The position numbers and the translations under genes are program-made. Below are positions 42,618 through 55,248 of a stretch of 64,000 bases of DNA, piece by piece. The notes beneath the pieces were generated by a model. It did no database searches and was not told where the DNA came from. It saw only the letters and a program-made list of their open reading frames with translations. The stretch comes from Rhodopseudomonas boonkerdii (lineage in GTDB: Bacteria; Pseudomonadota; Alphaproteobacteria; Rhizobiales; Xanthobacteraceae), in assembly GCF_021184025.1 (NCBI RefSeq), contig NZ_CP036537.1, positions 496,001-560,000 on the forward strand, given 5' to 3'. Numbering within the stretch: position 1 is the stretch's first letter; each line of letters opens with the position of its first letter.

Positions 42618-43255
42618 AGACGGAAGAGCTTCTGGACTTGCTGAGCACGGGCGACGTCGGCGTCGATCGGACGCCGCACTCATGGACGATCGGCGCAGCG
42701 GTCGTGATCGGGGCCGTGGCCGCGCTGATCGGCGTGGCCTTCGTTCTCGGCTTCCGTCCGGATCTCGCCGATTCGCGCGCCGCCGGTTTTCTCGTCCTGA
42801 AGCTCTCGTTCACGATAGCGGTCGTCGTGCTCGCATCCTTCTTACTAACGAAGCTCGCGCGTCCGGGTGGCGAGCGCAGGACGAGGCCGATCCTCATCGT
42901 CCTGCCGTTCGCCGTCATCGCGGCCCTCGGCCTGGTCAACCTTTCCTTCGCGCCGCCCGCCCATTGGGAGGCGATGATCGTCGGAGATCAGTGGTTGGAA
43001 TGTCTGCTGTCGATACCGCTCATCGCGATCGTTCCTTTCGCCGCCACGATCTGGGCCGTGCGAAAGGGGGCGCCGACGAATCTCAGGCTCGCCGGGGCCG
43101 TGGCAGGACTGTTCGCCGGCGGCGTGAGCGCGATGGCCTACGCGCTGCACTGCATGGACGACTTGCTACCCTTCGTGACTGTCTGGTACGGAGGAACGAT
43201 CCTGTTGTGCGCGCTCGCCGGAGCCGCTCTGGGCCCGCGTCTGCTGAGGTGGTGA
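42614..43255 (+). CDS. nrsF: NrsF/DUF1109 anti-sigma factor
   Basis: A 213-residue membrane protein with six hydrophobic segments and a short cytoplasmic start (MKTEELLDLLSTGD), the form of the DUF1109/NrsF anti-sigma family. Two Cys residues on the periplasmic side (QWLECLLSIP and ALHCMDDLLP) match those needed for metal sensing in Caulobacter NrsF. It is coupled to the sigma gene and would hold it inactive until stress. Confidence 0.85.
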   Translation: MKTEELLDLLSTGDVGVDRTPHSWTIGAAVVIGAVAALIGVAFVLGFRPDLADSRAAGFLVLKLSFTIAVVVLASFLLTKLARPGGERRTRPILIVLPFAVIAALGLVNLSFAPPAHWEAMIVGDQWLECLLSIPLIAIVPFAATIWAVRKGAPTNLRLAGAVAGLFAGGVSAMAYALHCMDDLLPFVTVWYGGTILLCALAGAALGPRLLRW

Positions 43256-43283
43256 ACGATCGTCATCACGTCGGTGTGAGCCT

Positions 43284-43309
43284 GTAACCGGCACTCGCTC
43301 GGCTCCGTA
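43284..43309 (+). promoter_or_regulatory. ECF (SigF-type) promoter upstream of small secreted gene
   Basis: GTAACC (43284-43289), 16 bases, CGTA (43306-43309), then CTCAT. The TGTAACCGG start, spacing and CTCAT end match the promoter before the sigma gene. It lies 54 bases before the gene at 43363, so that gene is a likely target. Confidence 0.7.
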
Positions 43310-43362
43310 CTCATCGTTGAAAGTGCGATGAAGCCGCTTTCGTAACCAGATGGAGTTGGACC

Positions 43363-43623
43363 ATGTTGCGCAATGCGATTTTTCTTTCTGCTATCCTGAC
43401 GTCGGCCGTCGTGTTTTCGGCCGCGGCGAATGCGGGCTCGACGATCACCGATAAGAGCTACTGGCCGAACGAGGCGCGACGAAGCGCTCAGTCCAGGGTC
43501 GCGACTCGCCCCGATCCGAATTCTGCGCTTGCCTATGACGGCGCAAGTCTCGCCGGCCCGTCTGACGCGGCGGACCGCGCGCCCACTTCGTGGCGCTACC
43601 ACGGCGGCCCGAAGGGGCGCTAG
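43363..43623 (+). CDS. Small secreted protein, likely ECF target
   Basis: An 86-residue protein with signal peptide (MLRNAIFLSAILTSAVVFSA, cleaved after ANA). The mature part is short and Ser/Pro/Asp-rich, with no Cys and no known motif. I do not recognise it. The SigF-type promoter upstream marks it as a target of the adjacent sigma factor. Confidence 0.65.
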   Translation: MLRNAIFLSAILTSAVVFSAAANAGSTITDKSYWPNEARRSAQSRVATRPDPNSALAYDGASLAGPSDAADRAPTSWRYHGGPKGR

Positions 43624-44004
43624 GTCCGAGACTGTGCTTGTTGCGGATACAGAAACGGGCGGGCGGTAGCGAGGCGCGTCCGCCCGCCCCACCGCCGCTC
43701 TCGTCCGATCGACCGGCACGGCGACATTTTTGAGATGGTCGGGGCAAGTCGCGAGGGGCTCCTCATCGCTCTTCCGCTGCACCCCGACTCCCGAAGCGTC
43801 GTCGTCGGCACTTTATGCGTTCGTTCATGATGGCGACCGACGTCATCACCCTGACCGACTCGATCATGAAGAGGCTTGTGCCGGACGATTGGCGAGGGCA
43901 ATCTGCCGCAGCGAAGTCGGAGTTCGCCCGCGATCGCTGATCGGCGGCAATCCGCATCCGATTTCGTGATGGTGTTGGCGATAGAAATTTGCTATCCAGC
44001 GAGC
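43624..44004. other. Intergenic stretch, nothing certain
   Basis: Between the small secreted gene and the Czc module. A 41-codon frame (43815-43940, MRSFMMATDVITLTD at the start) exists but lacks a ribosome binding site and similarity that I know. No promoter or repeat stands out. Confidence 0.4.
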
Positions 44005-44367
44005 ATGAACCGAAAAGCCGGCCCAAAGCTGCCAAGATCGCGAGCAACGCCCGTTAGGCGGCTGCTTTTGGCGATTCTAGCGGCGGCGTATCTGGTGGTC
44101 GGGTTTGCCGGCGAGATTGCGTGTGCGGAAGACCTTTCCACGTCCGTTCCTGTCGGCATCAGCACGGCGGAAAAAACCGACGAGGGTTCCAAGAAGACCC
44201 CGACGGTGGTCGATCATTGCTACTCCTGCGTCCCTCTCACCGTGCCTGCGGCGGTTGCGGTGTACGAGCCGTTGAGCATGTCGGCGCAGATTTCGTTTCC
44301 GAACGAGACGGTTCTCGTCCTAGAGGCGCGCCTACCGGACCCGCCGCCCCCCAAATTTCTGACCTGA
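44005..44367 (+). CDS. Small secreted protein before Czc module
   Basis: A 120-residue protein with a basic start, one hydrophobic signal segment (RRLLLAILAAAYLVVGFAGE) and a cluster VVDHCYSCVPLTVP with His-Cys-x-x-Cys. The end is Pro-rich. Similar proteins often precede CzcCBA genes. Probably periplasmic and metal-linked; function unknown. Third such protein in this window. Confidence 0.6.
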   Translation: MNRKAGPKLPRSRATPVRRLLLAILAAAYLVVGFAGEIACAEDLSTSVPVGISTAEKTDEGSKKTPTVVDHCYSCVPLTVPAAVAVYEPLSMSAQISFPNETVLVLEARLPDPPPPKFLT

Positions 44368-44422
44368 GCTATCAGCGCGCGCGAATGACTTCGCGCAACC
44401 GTCTCATTTTCAGGTCACACCT

Positions 44423-45700
44423 ATGTCACGCCTGCCTGTCGTCGCGCTCGTCTTTTGCGCGTTGCTTCCCTATTCGGCTCCGTCCTTCGCAGCAGACGGA
44501 GCGTCTCGCGCGATTTCCCTGCCTCAGGCACTCCAGCGAGCCCTGGCCGCCAACCCGCGCCTGACGGCTGCGGAACGCGATGTCGGCGTCGCGGGTGGGC
44601 TCCGCATTCAGGCCGGAGCGCTTCCCAATCCGGAGGCCTCGTTCGAACTCGATAATGCGTTCGGGTCGGGACCCTACAAGGGTGTCCGTTCGGCCGAGAC
44701 CAATCTGCAGCTTAGTCAACTCGTCGAACTGGGCGGCAAGCGGGAAGCGCGCGTCGCGGCCGGCGAGGCCGGCATCGGCACGGCCGTCTGGCAGCGGCGG
44801 GCGACGCGGTTGGAAGTCCTCTCAGAGACCGCGATCGCGTTCATTACCATCATCAGCGCGCAGCGGCGCATCGAGATATTCGACGAGCAGATCGCAAGTT
44901 TCGATCCCCTGATTCCGTTGTTGCAAAAACGCGTCCAGGAGGGGGCGTCCTCGCCGGCCGAGACCCTGCGCGCGCAGGTGGCCGCCGACCTTTTCCGCGT
45001 CGAACGGGAACGCAGCAAGACATTGTTGGCGACCGCGCGCCGCGATCTTGCGATCCTGATGGGCGACGCCAGTCCGAGGTTCGGCGAAGCCGTGGGTCGA
45101 TTGGCCACCACCGGCCAGCCCCCGCCGTTCAAGGCGGTACTCCAGGCGATCGACGCCAATCCGCAATTGGCGCGCTGGACCGCCGTCACGGCGCAGCGCA
45201 ACGCCGAACTGCTTATCGCGCGGCTGAAGGCCATTCCCGACCCCCGGATTTCGGCGGGTTGGCGGCATTTCCAGGAGACCAACGACAACGCGGTGCGTCT
45301 CGGCGTCTCGATTCCGATTCCGGTCTTCGACCAGAACACCGGCAACATCATCGCAGCACAGGAGACGCTGGCGAAGACGGATGCCGAGCGGGCCATCAAC
45401 AAGCTCGTCCTGCTCAGCATCGCCGGCCGGGCCTACGACGCCCTGACCGGCGCTTTGGCCGAACTCAAGCTGCTGCGGTCGTCGGTCATTCTCAACGCCC
45501 GCAGCGCGGCGGAGACCATCCTCAGCGGCTACTCGCAAGGCCGTTTCACCCTTCTCGAACTGCTCGACGTCCGGGGGTCGTTGTTGCAGGCGCTGCTTCG
45601 CGAGCAGGAAGCGCTGCAGAATTTCCACATCGCCGTGGCGACGATCGAAGGTCTCGTCGGTAACCCGTTTTCGCTCACCCGCGAGAGTTCAAGGCAATGA
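44423..45700 (+). CDS. czcC: CzcC-like outer-membrane efflux protein
   Basis: A 425-residue TolC/CzcC-type protein with a signal peptide ending FAA. It shows two helical-hairpin repeats: LPQALQRALAANPRLTAAER and later RLGVSIPIPVFDQNTGNI, with QLSQLVELGGKREAR between. The last bases overlap czcB (ATGA). It supplies the outer-membrane channel of a divalent-cation pump. Confidence 0.87.
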   Translation: MSRLPVVALVFCALLPYSAPSFAADGASRAISLPQALQRALAANPRLTAAERDVGVAGGLRIQAGALPNPEASFELDNAFGSGPYKGVRSAETNLQLSQLVELGGKREARVAAGEAGIGTAVWQRRATRLEVLSETAIAFITIISAQRRIEIFDEQIASFDPLIPLLQKRVQEGASSPAETLRAQVAADLFRVERERSKTLLATARRDLAILMGDASPRFGEAVGRLATTGQPPPFKAVLQAIDANPQLARWTAVTAQRNAELLIARLKAIPDPRISAGWRHFQETNDNAVRLGVSIPIPVFDQNTGNIIAAQETLAKTDAERAINKLVLLSIAGRAYDALTGALAELKLLRSSVILNARSAAETILSGYSQGRFTLLELLDVRGSLLQALLREQEALQNFHIAVATIEGLVGNPFSLTRESSRQ

Positions 45701-46633
45701 AAGCATTCGTTCGCTATTCGGTATTCATCGTGGTCGCTCTGGGTCTTGCCTATGGCGGCTACCGGATGCTTGCCCCGGCGGCCACGAAACCGGCTCCGTC
45801 GGAAAAGGCCGAGAAGGAGGAGCACGCCGACAGCGTGACGTTGAGCGACGCCAAGATCGAGACCGCAGGAATCGAGCTTGCAACAGCTTCGGCGGGTGTG
45901 CTGCGAGACAGTCTGTTGCTGAACGGTATCGTGCAGCCGAATCAGGAATCGCTGGTCCAGGTCACGCCCCGCTTTCCCGGCATCGTGCGAGACGTGCGGA
46001 AGCGGATCGGCGATCGCGTTCAAAAGAACGATGTCCTTGCGCTCATCGAAAGCAACCAAAGCCTGACGCAATACGAATTGAAAGCCGTGCTCGCGGGGAC
46101 GGTGATCGATCGTCAGACCACCTTAGGAGAATATGTATCCGAGCAGAAACCGGCGTTCGTCATCGCCGACTTGTCGACGGTGTGGATCGACTTCTCCGTC
46201 TATCGACGCGATCTGAAGCGGGTCAGCATCGGCGATCAGGTCTTCATCGACCCCGCCGATGGAGGATCTCCGATCGAGGCCAAGGTTTCGTATCTGTCGC
46301 CGGTCGGCAGCAGCGACACGCAGAGCGCGATTGCGCGTGCAGTGGTCACGAATTCCGAGCAGCGGCTGCGCCCCGGGTTGTTCATCACGGCGAGGCTGAC
46401 CTTGTCCGAAAAGAAAGTAACCGTGGCGGTGAAATCGTCGGCGCTGCAGATCTGGGAAAACCGCACCGTCGTCTTCGTCCGCAACGGCGAGAAATTCGAT
46501 GCTCGGGACGTCGAGATAGGCGCGCGGGATCCGGACCTCGTCGAGATCACCTTTGGCGTCCTGGAAGGTGACGTCTATGCGGCGCGGAATAGTTTCATCG
46601 TCAAGGCGGAACTGGGGAAAGGATCGGGAGACA

Positions 46634-46641
<8 letters not shown>
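45697..46641 (+). CDS. czcB: CzcB-like RND periplasmic adaptor
   Basis: A 314-residue membrane-fusion protein, short for the family. N-terminal anchor (about 5-25), then lipoyl-like hairpin region (VTPRFPGIVRDVRKRIGDRV, VLALIES) and beta-barrel (VWIDFSVYRRDLKRVSIGD). It lacks the heavy-metal repeats found in the CusB-like protein. The last 8 bases overlap the PII-like gene. Confidence 0.87.
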
Positions 46642-50569
<3,928 letters not shown>

Positions 50570-50606
50570 GAACCTAGACCATGGCGCGAATTCTTTGACC
50601 GGTCGG

Positions 50607-51065
50607 ATGCCGATCGAACTAACTGCACCGCGCGGCTACCTCGGCCATGCGCCCCGCCCCTTCGCCCGCGGTGCGGGCCGCAGCGTTGGCCGTTCACTCG
50701 GTCTGCTGACCCTGTCGTCGATTGCCTTGCTTGCAGCCGACGCAGGACGGGAACTGCGGGCGGAACCGCCAAAGGCCAGAATCGTCGGTTTGGGCGCAGC
50801 GACGTGCCGGCAGTTCAACGATGAAGTCAAAACCAATCCTTTGGTCAGGCGGGACTATCTGGCGTGGGCTCAAGGGTTCATGAGCGGCATCTTGTTGAGC
50901 AGGCCACCCGGTGTAGACGAGGGTCTCGATCTCAATCCCCCGAGCTTCGGCCTCATCGTTCAACTGCGCTTCATGGAAGATCGGTGCGCGATGAGCCCGT
51001 CGCTCGATTTTTCCGATGCTGTCGAAGCGCTTTACAAGCGGCTCCGTCAGGAGGGCAAAACGTGA
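50607..51065 (+). CDS. Secreted hypothetical protein, two-Cys type
   Basis: A 152-residue protein. A basic start and a hydrophobic segment (LGLLTLSSIALLAADA) suggest export. The mature part has two Cys (ATCRQFND and EDRCAMSP) likely forming a disulfide, with DYLAWAQGFMSGI between them. I do not know the function. A TTG start at 50595 is an alternative. Follows the czc operon by 38 bases. Confidence 0.6.
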   Translation: MPIELTAPRGYLGHAPRPFARGAGRSVGRSLGLLTLSSIALLAADAGRELRAEPPKARIVGLGAATCRQFNDEVKTNPLVRRDYLAWAQGFMSGILLSRPPGVDEGLDLNPPSFGLIVQLRFMEDRCAMSPSLDFSDAVEALYKRLRQEGKT

Positions 51066-51114
51066 AATTGAAACAATGCGTCGAGCCGCGCCGGCTGCGG
51101 CCAAGGAAACGATC

Positions 51115-51198
51115 ATGAGCGACGACTCACAAGCCTTAAAGATGCACTTCCGCACCGAATCTTCGGATGGGCGCGCCCCGGTCGCGAAGCTCCGGTAG
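51115..51198 (+). CDS. Small frame of 27 aa
   Basis: A 27-codon frame MSDDSQALKMHFRTESSDG plus a basic end, preceded by AAGGAAA. It stands between the two-Cys protein and the second OpgC gene. It may be a short real gene, a remnant or chance. Confidence 0.25.
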   Translation: MSDDSQALKMHFRTESSDGRAPVAKLR

Positions 51199-51203
51199 AT
51201 GAT

Positions 51204-52346
51204 ATGAACACAGTGATTGCCAAGAACGGCTCGGGTCGAGACCTGAGGTTGGACCTTTTTCGCGGGCTGGCGAATTGGGCGATCTTTCTCGACCACATTC
51301 CCAATAACGTGGTCGCCTGGATCACGATGAAGAACTACGGGTTCAGCGACGCAGCCGACCTGTTCGTCTTCATCTCCGGCTACACTGTCGCACTCGTCTA
51401 TTCGCGGACGATGGCCGCCGATGGCTTTGTCGTGGCCGCGGTCGGCATGCTGGCTCGGGCCTGGAAGCTATACGTTGCGCATATCCTGCTGTTCGTCGTC
51501 TACGTCGCCGCGATCGGCTACGTGGCCCAGAATTACGGTCACGCCTATCTGCTCGACGAATTCAACATCCGGCGTCTGATCGCCGATCCGATCGAATTTC
51601 TGAAGCACGGGCTGCTGCTCGAGTTCAAGCCGCTTAATCTGGACGTCCTTCCTCTCTACACCGCGCTGATGGCCACGTTCCCGCCGTTCCTCTGGCTATT
51701 GAAGCGGACGCCGGGTCTGGCGCTCGCGGCTTCGTTCGCGATCTATGTGGCGGCCCGGACCTTCGAGTGGAACCTCGCGAGCTATCCCGATGGCGCGTGG
51801 TATTTCAATCCCTTCGCCTGGCAGTTTCTATTCGTGATCGGCGCCTGGATCTCGCTCCATGGATCCGGCCTGGTGACGCGGTTGACCGCATCCCGCCCGG
51901 CCCTGTGGTCGGCCGTGCTTTACCTGTTGCTCAGTTTCGCCGTCATGCTCGCTGCGCATTTCGGTTTCTCATCGGCGATGCCGGCACCGATCGCCGATCT
52001 GTTTCTTCCGAACGACAAGACGAACCTGGCACCGTATCGGATCCTGCATTTCCTCGCGCTTGCGCTGGTCGTCGCGAGATTGGTGCCGCGCAGCGCGATG
52101 GCGTTGAAGCTACCCGTCCTGCGTCCCGCGATAATCTGCGGCGAGCGCTCCCTCGATGTATTTTGCGTCGGAATATTCCTGTCGTTCGCCGGCTGCTTCC
52201 TCATCGAATTGGTTTCCGACTCTATCGTCTTTCAGTTGCTCGTCAGCCTATCTGGCATCGCCTTGATGACGGCCGTCGCCTACTTCCGAACGTGGACCAA
52301 GAACCTCCGACCCGCATCGGTGCCGGACAGATTGAGGGCCGTATGA
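51204..52346 (+). CDS. OpgC-like membrane acyltransferase (copy 2)
   Basis: A 380-residue membrane protein closely similar to copy 1 (31485-32651): RDLRLDLFRGLANWAIFLDH, ADLFVFISGYTVALVYSR and PNDKTNLAPYRILHFLALAL. About ten hydrophobic segments. OpgC proteins succinylate periplasmic glucans. The stop overlaps the P-type ATPase gene (ATGA). Two paralogues, each next to a metal system, suggest a shared function in the cell envelope under metal stress. Confidence 0.82.
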   Translation: MNTVIAKNGSGRDLRLDLFRGLANWAIFLDHIPNNVVAWITMKNYGFSDAADLFVFISGYTVALVYSRTMAADGFVVAAVGMLARAWKLYVAHILLFVVYVAAIGYVAQNYGHAYLLDEFNIRRLIADPIEFLKHGLLLEFKPLNLDVLPLYTALMATFPPFLWLLKRTPGLALAASFAIYVAARTFEWNLASYPDGAWYFNPFAWQFLFVIGAWISLHGSGLVTRLTASRPALWSAVLYLLLSFAVMLAAHFGFSSAMPAPIADLFLPNDKTNLAPYRILHFLALALVVARLVPRSAMALKLPVLRPAIICGERSLDVFCVGIFLSFAGCFLIELVSDSIVFQLLVSLSGIALMTAVAYFRTWTKNLRPASVPDRLRAV

Positions 52347-54592
52347 TGTCAGAGCCCCTTGGAGCGAAACCGATGGCGCCGGCGGCTTCGATTACCACGC
52401 GCTTGCGGGTTGAAGGGATGGACTGCGCCTCCTGTGCAACCAAAATCCAAAACGCGCTGCAGCGCATGCTTGGCATCAGCGAGGTGAACGTCTCCGTAAC
52501 CGGCGGAACGGTGACGGTCAGACGCGATCCCAACGGTGTGGGTGATGACACCATCCGGGACCAGATCTCAGCTCTGGGCTACGGGGTGGCTCGCTCGGAG
52601 ACCTATCGGAACGATGTTCAGGGCGAAGGCGAGGACTCGCCGCCGGCGCAGCATGACTCCCATTCGCATCTGGAAGAAGCCTTCGGCCAGCATTGGTGGC
52701 AAACCCGCAAGGGCCGGTTGACGATCGCATCCGGATTAGCTCTCGCGGTCGCTTTCGCCGTAGGAAAAGCCCTTCCGGCCACCGAGCAGTGGGCATTTTT
52801 ACTGGCGATGATGGTCGGTTTGATCCCGATCGCCAAGCGCGCGATTTCCGCTGCGATGGCAGGCACGCCGTTCTCGATCGAAATGCTTATGACGACTGCA
52901 GCCGCTGGTGCGGTGTTCATCGGGGCGACGGAGGAAGCGGCGACGGTGGTCTTCCTGTTTCTGATCGGCGAACTGCTTGAGGGCGTCGCCGCGAGCCGAG
53001 CGCGCGCCAGCATCCAGGACCTGACCAAGCTGGTACCGAAGACCGCCCGGGTCGAGGAAGACGGTCGGGTCCGCGAGGTCCCAGCGGACTCCCTTTCTGT
53101 GGGGGCCACGATCCAGGTGCGTCCCGGCGACCGCGTTCCGGCGGACGGGGCCATCCTTTCCGGAGAGAGTTCGATCGACGAAGCGCCGGTCACGGGTGAA
53201 AGCACGCCCGTCCGGAAGGGGCGCGATGCGATCCTGTTCGCCGGCACCGTCAACGGCGACGGACTGCTCCGGGTGCGCGTGACGGCTGCCGCGGCGGACA
53301 ATACGATCGCGCGCGTGGTGAAGCTCGTCGAAGAGGCGCAGGAGTCCAAGGCTCCGACCGAGCGCTTCATCGACCGCTTCTCTCGGTACTACACGCCCGG
53401 CGTGGTAGCGGTGGCGGCCCTGGTGGCCATCGTCCCGCCGCTGTTGTTCGGGGGAGCATGGAACGCCTGGATCTACAAGGGCCTGGCCATTCTCTTGATC
53501 GGATGTCCTTGCGCCCTGGTCATCTCGGTGCCTGCGGCGATCGCGGCCAGCTTGTCTGCCGGCGCGCGTCGGGGACTATTGCTGAAGGGGGGCGCCGTAC
53601 TCGAACAGATCGGCAAGATCACCATCGCCTGTTTCGACAAGACGGGCACGCTCACCGCGGGCAAGCCCCAGGTCACGGACATCATCGGTTTCGGGCACAG
53701 CGAGGGTGACGTCCTGCGTTTCGCAGCAGCGCTCGAGTCCGGATCCAGTCACCCGCTTGCGACCGCGATCCTGTCAAAGGCGGCGGAGCAGCAGATGTCG
53801 GTGCCGCCGACTTCCGATTCCAAGGCGATCGGCGGCAAGGGCGTCCAGGCGACGGTGGAGGGCATGCGGATATTCCTCGGCTCGCCCAACGCGGTCGTCG
53901 AACTTGCTCCCGTCACCGCCGACCAAAATGCCCGGATCTCGGCGCTCAACGACGAAGGCAAGACGGTTTCCTTGCTCGTCATGGACGGCAGGATCGCCGG
54001 AGCCATCGCCATGCGAGACGAGCCTCGTCCGGATGCCAAGTATGGGCTGAAACTGTTGTCGGACGCAGGGATCCGGACGGTGATGCTCACCGGCGACAAC
54101 CGCCGCACTGCCACCGCCATCGGCAAGCAATTAGGAATCGACGTCGAAGCGGAACTGTTGCCCCAGGACAAGCTGCGGATCGTCGGCCAATTCCAGAACG
54201 AAGGTTTTGTGGTCGCCAAGGTTGGTGACGGCATCAACGACGCGCCCGCGTTGGCGGCAGCCGACGTCGGCATCGCGATGGGCGGCGGAGCCGACGTCGC
54301 GCTGGAGACGGCCGACGCTGCCGTGCTGCACGGGCGCGTGTCCGACGTGGCCGCGATGGTCGTCCTGTCCAAGCGGACCATGGCCAACATCCGTCAGAAC
54401 ATCGCCGTCGCGCTGGGCCTGAAGGCCGTCTTTCTCGTCACCACGGTCGTCGGACTGACCGGCTTATGGCCTGCCATTCTAGCCGACACCGGTGCGACGG
54501 TTCTGGTGACGATGAACGCATTGCGCCTGCTCCGCCTGCCCCGAGGGCCCGTTTACGGTGGAAAAAAATCGACGACGAAATTTTTCGCGTAG
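52343..54592 (+). CDS. Zn/Cd/Pb-exporting P1B-2 ATPase
   Basis: A 749-residue P-type ATPase (ZntA/CadA type). One HMA domain with EGMDCASCATK near residue 30 and a His-rich linker (HDSHSHLEE). Core motifs: TGES, IGCPCALVISVPAA, DKTGTLTAG, HPLAT and GDGINDAP. TM7 has Lys in ALGLKAVFLV and TM8 Asp in LADTGATVLVTMNALRLL, the P1B-2 marks for divalent metals. It overlaps the OpgC stop. Confidence 0.9.
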   Translation: MMSEPLGAKPMAPAASITTRLRVEGMDCASCATKIQNALQRMLGISEVNVSVTGGTVTVRRDPNGVGDDTIRDQISALGYGVARSETYRNDVQGEGEDSPPAQHDSHSHLEEAFGQHWWQTRKGRLTIASGLALAVAFAVGKALPATEQWAFLLAMMVGLIPIAKRAISAAMAGTPFSIEMLMTTAAAGAVFIGATEEAATVVFLFLIGELLEGVAASRARASIQDLTKLVPKTARVEEDGRVREVPADSLSVGATIQVRPGDRVPADGAILSGESSIDEAPVTGESTPVRKGRDAILFAGTVNGDGLLRVRVTAAAADNTIARVVKLVEEAQESKAPTERFIDRFSRYYTPGVVAVAALVAIVPPLLFGGAWNAWIYKGLAILLIGCPCALVISVPAAIAASLSAGARRGLLLKGGAVLEQIGKITIACFDKTGTLTAGKPQVTDIIGFGHSEGDVLRFAAALESGSSHPLATAILSKAAEQQMSVPPTSDSKAIGGKGVQATVEGMRIFLGSPNAVVELAPVTADQNARISALNDEGKTVSLLVMDGRIAGAIAMRDEPRPDAKYGLKLLSDAGIRTVMLTGDNRRTATAIGKQLGIDVEAELLPQDKLRIVGQFQNEGFVVAKVGDGINDAPALAAADVGIAMGGGADVALETADAAVLHGRVSDVAAMVVLSKRTMANIRQNIAVALGLKAVFLVTTVVGLTGLWPAILADTGATVLVTMNALRLLRLPRGPVYGGKKSTTKFFA

Positions 54593-54615
54593 CTTGAACA
54601 CCGAAAAGGACGCCC

Positions 54616-55209
54616 ATGTTTTCTCCCTTCAGCCGAATGGTCGTCGAGGGCCGCTTGCGTCGAGCGTTGTTGCAAGTGGCGGTGATCTCCATCGCCTGTG
54701 GGCCGCCGACGGCGGCTTTGGCAGCTACCGGGGACGGCGGCGGGACCACGCGTTTCGACCTCACATTGCTCGTCCGGATCGTGGTTGCCGTCGTGCTGGC
54801 CTTTCCGATCGGATGGGAACGCGAATTCCGCGGCTCCGAGGCCGGCGACCGCACGTTCATGCTGGTCAGCTTGGGAGCAGCGGCATTCACTGCCGTTGGC
54901 GTCGAAAACTTTCCGGCGACCGCGGAGAAGATAATGGCCGGTGTCGTCACAGGCGTCGGCTTTCTCGGCGGCGGCATGATCCTCAAGGACGGCGGCAACG
55001 TGCGGGGACTGACCACGGCCGCTGCGATCTGGGCGGCGTCGGCGGTCGGCATGCTCGCTGGGATCGGCGAGCTTCTGATCGCCGCACTGGTGACCGTTCT
55101 GGTCATTCTGATCCTGGAATTGCAGTTCCTGCCCGTGATCGGGAGGCTCGATGCGCGGCGCTGGAGGCCGAAGGACGCCAGTCGCGATTCGAACGGCAAT
55201 GAATTCTGA
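54616..55209 (+). CDS. MgtC/SapB-family membrane protein
   Basis: A 197-residue membrane protein with four to five helices. The MgtC signature is FPIGWEREFRGSEAGDRTFM, then GVGFLGGGMILKDGGNVRGL and TTAAAIWAASAVGMLAG. MgtC proteins act on Mg homeostasis and F-ATPase in pathogens; in resistance clusters their role is unclear. It follows the P-type ATPase by 23 bases in the same direction. Confidence 0.82.
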   Translation: MFSPFSRMVVEGRLRRALLQVAVISIACGPPTAALAATGDGGGTTRFDLTLLVRIVVAVVLAFPIGWEREFRGSEAGDRTFMLVSLGAAAFTAVGVENFPATAEKIMAGVVTGVGFLGGGMILKDGGNVRGLTTAAAIWAASAVGMLAGIGELLIAALVTVLVILILELQFLPVIGRLDARRWRPKDASRDSNGNEF

Positions 55210-55248
55210 CCCAGCAGGCGAAGCCTGCCCTGAACGGAGTGAACGTCG

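Noticed and set aside
43343..43348. Third GTAACC word before the small secreted gene
   Set aside because: Only about 15 bases before the start codon and without a CGAA-type element at 16-base spacing.
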